Shown: in pieces, positions 1-5,197 of the stretch
Numbering within the stretch: position 1 is the stretch's first letter
How the letters are laid out: each line of letters begins with the position of its first letter
NCBI GenBank assembly: GCA_007121485.1
Contig: SKKM01000243.1
Location: forward strand, 1 to 5,197
Source: Wenzhouxiangella sp.
GTDB taxonomy: Bacteria > Pseudomonadota > Gammaproteobacteria > Xanthomonadales > Wenzhouxiangellaceae
Reading direction: 5' to 3'
Length of the DNA: 5,197 bases
Position numbers and translations under genes: made by a program
Notes under the pieces: generated by a model
The model's input: the letters and a program-made list of their open reading frames with translations, nothing else
The model's database searches: none
What the model was told of the DNA's origin: nothing

Positions 1-30
1 CAATATAACTCAGTCATGTAGCCGCTGACG

Positions 31-36
31 TATCAT
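31..36 (+). promoter_or_regulatory. Possible -10 element for ratA
   Basis: TATCAT matches the sigma-70 -10 consensus TATAAT at five of six bases. I see no convincing -35 hexamer 16-18 bases upstream. A transcript started seven bases after this hexamer would begin at or next to the ratA ATG, so the mRNA would have almost no leader. Weak: one short AT-rich hexamer in a 42-base stretch. Confidence 0.25.
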
Positions 37-42
37 GTCCGG

Positions 43-483
43 ATGACTGAAGTCCATCGATTCGCCCTGGTGGAATACACGCCGGAGCAAATGTACGAGC
101 TGGTGCGGGCCGTCCCGCGCTACCCCGAGTTCCTGCCCTGGGTGAAGCGGGCCGAGGTGCACGAGGAAGACCACCAGCGCCAGCTGGCCAGCCTGGAGGT
201 GTCCCTGGCCGGCCTGCGTCGCCGGTTCACGACCGAAAACCTGCTGATCTATCCGCAGCGGCTGGATATCCGGCTGCGGAGCGGGCCGTTTGAAGAGCTC
301 AGCGGCTGCTGGAATTTCCAGCCCCTGGCGCACGGCGCGCGGGTGAGCCTGGATCTGAATTTCCGGCTGACGGGGTCGGCGTGGATGTTGCCGTTTCGGC
401 GCAGCTTCGAGCGCATGGCCGATCGAATGGTCGATGATTTCTGCCGCCGGGCCGAGCGGGTGTATGGCAACCGGGCAGCTTAG
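43..483 (+). CDS. ratA: RatA, START/COQ10-like domain protein (ribosome association toxin family)
   Basis: This encodes 146 residues, the usual size for the family, and is a single START-like (polyketide cyclase / COQ10) domain. The N-terminal part has the family pattern ALVEYTPEQMYELV, followed by YPEFLPW at residues 27-33. The C-terminal helix has the typical FERMADRMVDDF...RRAERVYG layout. In E. coli the protein (YfjG) was reported to bind the 50S subunit and block 70S formation; relatives of COQ10 are linked to quinone binding, so the true role is debated. The ATG at 43 gives the normal family N-terminus. An ATG at 35 is out of frame and stops within four codons. No clear Shine-Dalgarno precedes the start. 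It overlaps ratB by 20 bases, and the pair is normally found beside smpB. The family call is secure, the cellular role less so. Confidence 0.93.
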   Translation: MTEVHRFALVEYTPEQMYELVRAVPRYPEFLPWVKRAEVHEEDHQRQLASLEVSLAGLRRRFTTENLLIYPQRLDIRLRSGPFEELSGCWNFQPLAHGARVSLDLNFRLTGSAWMLPFRRSFERMADRMVDDFCRRAERVYGNRAA

Positions 484-778
484 GGTCGAGGTTGCTGCCG
501 GTCTGCCGGATCGCCAGTACGTGCTGGACCTGCTGCTGCCGGACGGGGCCACGGTGCAGGACGCGCTGAACGCGGCGGACCTGCCGCGGCGGATGCCGGG
601 CTTGACGGTCGAGCCGGGTCGAATCGGGGTCTTTGGAAAACTGTGCGCGCCGGACCGGGTGCTGAAGGACGGCGACCGCGTCGAGATCTACCGCCCCCTG
701 AAGGCCGACCCCAAGGAAGTACGCCGCCAACTGGCCGAAATCGAGCGCCGGCGCGGCCAGGAATCGACCAAGGACTGA
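464..778 (+). CDS. ratB: RatB / RnfH family ubiquitin-fold protein (UPF0125)
   Basis: This encodes 104 residues, typical of the RnfH/UPF0125 family, a small beta-grasp (ubiquitin-like) domain. Diagnostic stretches are VEVAAGLPDRQY near the N-terminus, the ATVQDAL helix, the GRIGVFGKL strand, and the very conserved DGDRVEIYRPLKADPKEVRRQ near the C-terminus. The tail is charged and probably disordered. The biochemical function is not established; the RnfH name comes from association with rnf clusters in some species, and RatB from linkage to RatA. I chose ATG 464 because it puts the first strand at the family position and has a purine-rich AGCGGG just upstream. A further in-frame ATG at 434 would add ten residues unlike the family. 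The start lies inside ratA, so the two are probably translationally coupled. Confidence 0.9.
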   Translation: MATGQLRVEVAAGLPDRQYVLDLLLPDGATVQDALNAADLPRRMPGLTVEPGRIGVFGKLCAPDRVLKDGDRVEIYRPLKADPKEVRRQLAEIERRRGQESTKD

Positions 779-795
779 GCCTGCGGCAAGCCGGT

Positions 796-1191
796 TCAGT
801 TTTCCCGGCGCAGGGTTTCCAGGTCCTGGATGGGGGCGTCGTCCGGGGCCTGCATGCGGCGCAGCGCTTCGGCGGCGACGGTGTCCTGTTCCAGGAAACT
901 GCCCTCGACCGAAACCAGTCGCTCATCCTCGAATCTGAGCGTCAGGACCCGCTTGATCGGGTCCCCGCCGCGCCGCGCGAAGGTATTGACATAGTCCCAG
1001 CGATTGGCGTGAAAGGGGCTCTGGACGGACGGTGAGCCTAGCAGCACCAGGACCTGGCGCTTGGTCATGCCGAGCTCGAGCTGGGCCACATTGTCTTCAT
1101 CGAGAACGTTGCCTTGCTGCACGTCCTGCTTGTAAACGAGGTTGCAGGCGCTGAGTGCCGCAATGGCGAGCGCGCAAAGGAACAGGCGCAT
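796..1191 (-). CDS. bamE: Outer membrane assembly lipoprotein BamE (SmpA/OmlA)
   Basis: This encodes 131 residues, somewhat longer than the 113 of E. coli. Residues 1-15 form a lipoprotein signal peptide with a hydrophobic core, ending in the lipobox LSAC (residues 13-16), so Cys16 would be lipidated. Asn follows at +2, compatible with sorting to the outer membrane. The SmpA/OmlA domain follows: YKQDVQQGN (20-28), LGMTKRQV (40-47), LLGSP (50-54) and PFHANRWDYV (59-68). BamE is a small accessory lipoprotein of the BAM complex that folds beta-barrel proteins into the outer membrane, acting with BamA and BamD on the periplasmic face. The acidic tail after about residue 100 extends past the core domain and looks disordered. 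It converges on ratB (17-base gap) and is divergent from fur, a neighbour arrangement well known for omlA/fur. Confidence 0.95.
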   Translation of the reverse strand: MRLFLCALAIAALSACNLVYKQDVQQGNVLDEDNVAQLELGMTKRQVLVLLGSPSVQSPFHANRWDYVNTFARRGGDPIKRVLTLRFEDERLVSVEGSFLEQDTVAAEALRRMQAPDDAPIQDLETLRREN

Positions 1192-1279
1192 GAAGAACTT
1201 CGGTCCGTGGTGATGGGCTGATGCCGAATGATACTATAGCCGCTCAACGAGAGAACCGCTGAGCACCGACGGGGTTGTG
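1192..1279. promoter_or_regulatory. Divergent bamE/fur promoter region
   Basis: These bases separate two divergent start codons and are AT-richer in the middle than their surroundings. Forward, TGATACTAT at 1229-1237 reads as an extended -10 (TGn plus TACTAT, four of six bases) that would place the fur start site near 1244. Reverse, bases 1238-1233 read TATAGT, five of six to the -10 consensus, giving a bamE start near 1226. The two overlap around the palindrome CTATAG (1234-1239). No good -35 hexamer is visible for either. A convincing Fur box is not present. Confidence 0.4.
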
Positions 1280-1717
1280 ATGTCAGAGAAAACGATGGAG
1301 TTGCGCAAGGTTGGCCTGAAAGTCACCCATCCGCGTCTGCAGATTCTGCGCCTGCTTGAACAGACGGACCGCAAGCATCTGACGGCGGACGAAATTTACC
1401 GGCTGCTCAACGAGCAGGGTGACGAGATCGGTCTGGCAACCGTCTATCGGGTGCTCAGCCAGTTCGAACAGGCCTGCCTGGTGCGCAAGCACATGTTCGA
1501 TCCGGGTAGCGGCCGGGCCTTGCAGGCCTGCTATGAGCTGCATGACGGCGAACATCATGACCACATGGTGTGCGTGGAAACCGGCGATGTGGTCGAGTTC
1601 GTCGATCCGGAGATCGAGGAGCGCCTGCACCAGATTGCCAAGCGCCACGGCTTCCAGATCGCCGAGCACTCGCTGGTCATTTACGTCAAACCCCGGGACC
1701 GGCGGGCCGAGGGCTGA
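1280..1717 (+). CDS. fur: Ferric uptake regulator Fur
   Basis: This encodes 145 residues. The N-terminal winged helix spans about residues 1-86, with KVGLKVTHPR (10-19) and the recognition-helix hallmark GLATVYRVLSQF (51-62). The dimerisation and metal domain follows, with HHDHMVC at 92-98. By position against E. coli Fur, the iron-sensing ligands are kept: His33, Glu86, His93, His95; the other site has His92, Asp94, Glu113 and His130. Cys98 is present but its CxxC partner is Thr101 and the C-terminal cysteine pair is absent, as in Pseudomonas Fur. Unusually, the wing between Phe73 and Tyr85 holds eleven residues where E. coli has six, including Cys84. Fur with Fe2+ represses iron-uptake genes. 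I prefer ATG 1280, which aligns residue for residue with the E. coli start; the GTG codon just before it (1277) and the ATG at 1295 are alternatives. ACGGGG at 1269-1274 may be the ribosome site. Confidence 0.95.
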   Translation: MSEKTMELRKVGLKVTHPRLQILRLLEQTDRKHLTADEIYRLLNEQGDEIGLATVYRVLSQFEQACLVRKHMFDPGSGRALQACYELHDGEHHDHMVCVETGDVVEFVDPEIEERLHQIAKRHGFQIAEHSLVIYVKPRDRRAEG

Positions 1718-1742
1718 AATCGGCGGCAGTAGACTGGCGGCG

Positions 1743-3398
1743 CTAGTTCTGCAGCAGCTCGCGCGCGTGGGCGAGGCTGCTGGCTGAATCGCGGTTGCCG
1801 AGCATGCGTGCCAGTTCCCGTTCTCTCTCCGCCTCGTCCAGCGGCTGCACGCGAATCCTGGTCTTGCCGTCCGCGCTGCTTTTTTCCACCCGGTAGTGAT
1901 GATCGGCGCGGGCGGCGACCTGGGCCAGGTGGGTGACGCAGAAAGCCTGGGTGCCGGTCGCCGCCTCGCGCAGGAAGCGGCCCACGGCATGCGCCGTTTC
2001 GCCGCCGATTCCGGCATCCACCTCGTCGAACACCCGGGCCGGGGCCGAGGACTGGGGGCCGGCAGAAATCATCAGCGCCAGGCTGACCCGTGACAGCTCG
2101 CCGCCGGAGGCCACTTTCTGGATCGGCTGCGGCGGCTGGCCGGGATTGGCGCTGAGCAGGATGCGCACCCGGTCGTAACCGTGCGCGCCGGGCGCCTGGT
2201 CCTGGTCGGGCTCGACCGCGATTTCGACCTTGGCCTGGTCCATGCCCAGCGCGCCCAGTCGCTGCACGACCTGCTCTGCCAACGGCATCGCCGCGGCGGT
2301 CCGGGCAGCGCTGAGCGCTGCCGAGGCCTGGCGCCAGGCCGCCAGCGCCTGCTCCAGGTCCCGGGTCAGCTTCTGTCGCCGTTCATCCTGCTGGTTGATG
2401 TCTTCCAGGCGCCGATCCAGCGCTTCCTGCAGTCGGGGCAGCTCCTCCGGGCGCAGCCGGTGCTTGCGGGCAAGATCGATGGCTTTTTCGAGACGGCGAT
2501 TGATTCTTTGCAGTTCCTGCGGGTCGTTCTCCCCGTCGTCGTCCGCGCGTTCCAGCGCGGCGATGGCTTCGTCGATATTGATGCGCGACTCTTCCAGCAA
2601 GGCGGCGATGTCCTGCAGGCGCGTATCGAGTGCCGAGACCCTGTCGATGGCCGAGCAGGCCGACAGCAGCAGATCGCGAACGCTGGGGCCGGCATCATCA
2701 TCCAGCGCCCGCCGTGCCGTGGCCAGGCAGTCGCGGATTTCATCGCCCCGCGCCAGCCGTTCCTGCTCCTGGGCCAGGGTTTCGTACTCGCCTGGCTGCA
2801 AGCCCAGCGCCTGCAGTTCGCCGAGCTGAAAGCGCAGCAGTTCAGCCTGCGCCGAGTCGCCGCAGTCCTGCTCGAAGCGGCGGAGCGCGTCGGCGGCAGC
2901 TTGCCAGCCGGCAAAAGCCGCGAACACCTGCTGCACTAGCGAGCCATCAAGCCGGCGATCCAGCAGTTGGCGCTGCACGGCGGGGCGCGCCAGCAGTTGA
3001 TGGGCGTGCTGACCGTGGATCTCGACCAGTCTTTCGCCGATCTCGGCCAGCTGGCCGATGGTGGCGCTGCGGCCGTTGATCCAGGCGCGGGATGCGCCGT
3101 CGGCCGGCACCACGCGGCGCACCACCAGGCGCCGGTCCTCGTCCAGCGCCTGGTCCCGCAGCCAGTCCAGTGCCTCCGAGTCCTCGGGCAGCTCGAACTC
3201 AGCGCTGAGGTCGGCCTGGTCATGGTCGGCAGCCACCAGCCCGGCGCTGGCGCGATCACCCAGCAACAGGCCCAGGGCATCGATCAGGATGGACTTGCCC
3301 GCGCCGGTCTCGCCGCTGATGACGCAGAAGCCCGGCGCGAACTCCAGGTCGACGCGGTCGATGATGGCGAAATTGCGGATACTCAGCGCGCGCAGCAT
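1743..3398 (-). CDS. recN: DNA repair protein RecN (SMC-like ATPase)
   Basis: This encodes 551 residues, against 553 in E. coli. RecN is a cytoplasmic SMC-family ATPase that acts in recombinational repair of double-strand breaks. The N-terminal ATPase half has MLRALSIRNFAII and Walker A GETGAGKS at 29-36, and the RecN-typical IHGQHAHQLL around 127-136. A long, mostly helical coiled-coil section rich in Leu, Glu, Arg and Ala follows (about 150-390). The C-terminal half carries NPGQPPQPIQKVASGGELSR with the ABC signature SGGELSR at 431-437, Walker B FDEVD at 457-461 (Asp458, Glu459) and the H-loop CVTHLAQVAA with His490. Arg455 sits in the normally hydrophobic Walker B strand. ATG 3398 gives the canonical N-terminus; an in-frame ATG at 3407 would add Met-Trp-Pro. 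Neither has a good Shine-Dalgarno. No LexA-type CTGT-N8-ACAG box is seen upstream. Confidence 0.96.
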   Translation of the reverse strand: MLRALSIRNFAIIDRVDLEFAPGFCVISGETGAGKSILIDALGLLLGDRASAGLVAADHDQADLSAEFELPEDSEALDWLRDQALDEDRRLVVRRVVPADGASRAWINGRSATIGQLAEIGERLVEIHGQHAHQLLARPAVQRQLLDRRLDGSLVQQVFAAFAGWQAAADALRRFEQDCGDSAQAELLRFQLGELQALGLQPGEYETLAQEQERLARGDEIRDCLATARRALDDDAGPSVRDLLLSACSAIDRVSALDTRLQDIAALLEESRINIDEAIAALERADDDGENDPQELQRINRRLEKAIDLARKHRLRPEELPRLQEALDRRLEDINQQDERRQKLTRDLEQALAAWRQASAALSAARTAAAMPLAEQVVQRLGALGMDQAKVEIAVEPDQDQAPGAHGYDRVRILLSANPGQPPQPIQKVASGGELSRVSLALMISAGPQSSAPARVFDEVDAGIGGETAHAVGRFLREAATGTQAFCVTHLAQVAARADHHYRVEKSSADGKTRIRVQPLDEAERERELARMLGNRDSASSLAHARELLQN

Positions 3399-3472
3399 GG
3401 GCCACATCTTAAACGCAAAGCCTGGCCGCCGGCGCCGCGTGCAGGACCTGTCGGAGACCGGCTTCGGGGCAG

Positions 3473-3501
3473 CTTGCAAAAACCGCGCGGCAGCCCCATG
3501 T
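3473..3501 (+). promoter_or_regulatory. Sigma-32 (RpoH) heat-shock promoter of grpE
   Basis: The -35 element CTTGCAA (3473-3479) differs from the RpoH consensus CTTGAAA at one base. The -10 element CCCCATGT (3494-3501) matches CCCCATnT fully. The spacer is 14 bases, within the normal range. Transcription would start around 3508, leaving a leader of about 30 bases before the grpE ATG. The position, orientation and adjoining heat-shock gene all agree. Confidence 0.85.
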
Positions 3502-3523
3502 ACCCCGACATCGACCGACCTGC

Positions 3524-3534
3524 AAGAGTGGAAG
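3524..3534 (+). promoter_or_regulatory. Ribosome binding region of grpE
   Basis: The stretch holds two purine-rich candidates: AAGAG at 3524-3528, nine bases before the ATG, and GGAAG at 3530-3534, only three bases before it. The first has the better spacing. This supports ATG 3538 over the many upstream in-frame codons, which lie antisense to recN. Confidence 0.5.
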
Positions 3535-3537
3535 CCT

Positions 3538-4092
3538 ATGTCAGAGCAACCGGAGCGCAACGCTGAAAACGCCGCGGCCTCAGAAGACCTGGAACGCGCC
3601 GAGTCGGCCGCCGAAGCAGCACAGCCAGAGGCCATGGAGGAGGCGCCTGCCGAGGCCGACGCGGAACTGCTGGCCATGCGCGACGCCCTGCTGCGGACCC
3701 GGGCGGAGATGGACAACCTGCGCAAACGCAGCGAGCGCGAACTGGACAAGGCGCGCCGCTTCATCAACGAGGCCTTGATGAAGGACCTCGTGCCGGTCCT
3801 CGATACCCTGGACCAGGCGCTGGAAAACACGCCCGAAGGGGCCGAGTCGCAGCGCCAGGGCCTGGTGCTGATCAAGAAGCAGCTGCTGCACGGGCTGGAG
3901 CGTCACGGTCTGGAAGTGGTCGATCCGCTGGGTGAAAGCTTCGACCCCGACTGGCACGAGGCCATGAGCATGCAGCCGAGCGCCGAGCACCCGGCCGACA
4001 CGGTCATGATGGTGCTGCAGCGCGGCTACATCCTCAATGGCCGGCTGCTGCGACCCGCCCGCGTCATCGTTGCGCGTGCCCCCGCCGAGTGA
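3538..4092 (+). CDS. grpE: Nucleotide exchange factor GrpE
   Basis: This encodes 184 residues (E. coli 197). GrpE is the dimeric cytoplasmic exchange factor that releases ADP from DnaK. Residues 1-43 are an acidic, Ala/Glu-rich, probably disordered tail. A long helix runs from about 43 to 95 and contains the family motif DNLRKRSERE (59-68) and FINEALMKDLVPVLDTLDQAL. The C-terminal beta domain that contacts DnaK follows, with FDPDWHEAM at 135-143 and RGYILNGRLLRPARVIVA close to the end. ATG 3538 starts with MSEQ, a normal GrpE-type acidic beginning, and sits 30 bases after the predicted heat-shock transcription start. The open frame continues far upstream but only antisense to recN. It is followed by dnaK after 116 bases, so the two probably form a heat-shock operon with an additional internal promoter. 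Confidence 0.96.
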   Translation: MSEQPERNAENAAASEDLERAESAAEAAQPEAMEEAPAEADAELLAMRDALLRTRAEMDNLRKRSERELDKARRFINEALMKDLVPVLDTLDQALENTPEGAESQRQGLVLIKKQLLHGLERHGLEVVDPLGESFDPDWHEAMSMQPSAEHPADTVMMVLQRGYILNGRLLRPARVIVARAPAE

Positions 4093-4103
4093 GCTGCTGC
4101 CGC

Positions 4104-4133
4104 GATTGAAAAGCGGTCGGCCGGGCCCCACTA
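4104..4133 (+). promoter_or_regulatory. Second sigma-32-like promoter, upstream of dnaK
   Basis: GATTGAAA (4104-4111) contains six of seven bases of the -35 consensus CTTGAAA. CCCCACTA (4126-4133) matches the first five bases of CCCCATnT but lacks both later T residues. The spacer is 14 bases, identical to the grpE promoter. Transcription would start near 4140, giving a dnaK leader of roughly 70 bases. The -10 is weaker than that of grpE, so this is a probable rather than certain promoter. Confidence 0.6.
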
Positions 4134-4170
4134 CATGGGCATCGATCCGGCGGGGCGCTGGCGCCGACCG
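4114..4170 (+). repeat. 8-bp perfect inverted repeat between grpE and dnaK
   Basis: CGGTCGGC (4114-4121) is the exact reverse complement of GCCGACCG (4163-4170), with 41 bases between. Smaller dyads lie inside: GCCC/GGGC at 4125-4128 and 4137-4140, the palindrome ATCGAT at 4141-4146, and GGCG/CGCC at 4154-4157 and 4162-4165. The right arm can instead join a competing hairpin, TCCGG 4146-4150 with CCGGA 4168-4172. No T-run follows, so it is not a canonical terminator. The left arm lies in the promoter spacer. Confidence 0.5.
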
Positions 4171-4182
4171 GACCATTTATTG

Positions 4183-4204
4183 CTGAATCAAGGACAGGAT
4201 TTAG
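4183..4204 (+). promoter_or_regulatory. AU-rich hairpin covering the dnaK ribosome-binding region
   Basis: CTGAATC (4183-4189) can pair with GATTTAG (4198-4204) as seven base pairs including one G-U, with an eight-base loop AAGGACAG. One AGGA (4191-4194) is in the loop but fourteen bases from the ATG. The better spaced AGGA (4196-4199, nine bases from the ATG) has its last two bases in the stem. The fold is read by eye; no energy was calculated. Confidence 0.4.
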
Positions 4205-4208
4205 AGCG

Positions 4209-5197
<989 letters not shown>

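Noticed and set aside
10..552. Reverse open frame of 180 codons opposite ratA
   Set aside because: It lies antisense to ratA and the ratB start. Pro/Gln/His-rich composition is typical of a shadow frame in GC-rich DNA.
790..809. Terminator between ratB and bamE
   Set aside because: GCCGG (790-794) and CCGGC (805-809) can pair as five base pairs, but the T-run lies in the loop and none follows the stem on either strand. It also overlaps the bamE end.
1224..1242. Fur box in the bamE/fur gap
   Set aside because: AATGATA matches seven successive bases of the 19-base consensus, but the other half does not, giving only about 8 of 19 matches.
1718..1742. Bidirectional terminator between fur and recN
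   Set aside because: These 25 bases show no stem with a T-run in either direction.
1283..2017. Reverse open frame of 244 codons across fur and the recN end
   Set aside because: It is antisense to all of fur and out of frame with recN, both confidently identified. No motif was seen.
2181..2939. Forward open frame of 252 codons inside recN
   Set aside because: It is antisense to well-conserved RecN coding sequence, has no recognisable domain, and is a product of high-GC third positions.
3399..3480. LexA (SOS) box upstream of recN
   Set aside because: CTGT occurs around 3449 but is not followed at eight bases by ACAG, and no other LexA-type dyad is apparent.
3399..3875. N-terminal extension of the recN frame, giving 710 residues in all
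   Set aside because: The extra 159 residues run antisense to grpE and through its promoter, are Ser/Arg/Ala-rich low-complexity, and precede the canonical RecN start. RecN is about 550 residues.

Overview
The window is a conserved chromosomal block from a high-GC gammaproteobacterium. Its gene order is ratA, ratB, bamE (reverse), fur, recN (reverse), grpE, dnaK (cut by the right edge). The same neighbourhood (smpB-ratA-ratB-bamE-fur-recN-grpE-dnaK) is known from pseudomonads, Chromatiales-type bacteria and Xanthomonadales. The Fur N-terminus (KVGLKVTHPR) and its single-cysteine metal region resemble the Xanthomonas/Pseudomonas type rather than the enteric type. I cannot place the genus from sequence alone.

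Layout. Positions 1-42 are a short leader, probably shared with a divergent smpB to the left (inferred, not seen). ratA (43-483) and ratB (464-778) run forward with a 20-base overlap. bamE (1191-796, reverse) converges on ratB. An 87-88 base gap with AT-rich promoter-like sequence separates the divergent bamE and fur (1280-1717). recN (3398-1743, reverse) converges on fur. A 139-base gap separates recN from the divergent grpE (3538-4092). A 116-base gap then leads to dnaK (4209 onward), which is open at the right edge after 329 codons, about half the usual protein.

How the genes relate. grpE and dnaK encode a nucleotide exchange factor and its Hsp70 partner; dnaJ would be expected just outside. 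Each has its own upstream match to the heat-shock sigma factor (RpoH, sigma-32) promoter, both with a 14-base spacer. There is no hrcA gene and no CIRCE operator, which fits purely sigma-32 control. The other genes are housekeeping: ribosome/respiration-related RatA, ubiquitin-fold RatB, outer-membrane assembly lipoprotein BamE, iron regulator Fur and DNA-repair SMC-like ATPase RecN.

No new multi-gene system is visible; every gene belongs to a known family. The points worth a second look are a five-residue enlargement of the Fur wing with an extra cysteine, a small AU-rich hairpin holding the dnaK ribosome-binding region, an inverted repeat around the dnaK promoter, and missing Shine-Dalgarno signals at ratA and recN.
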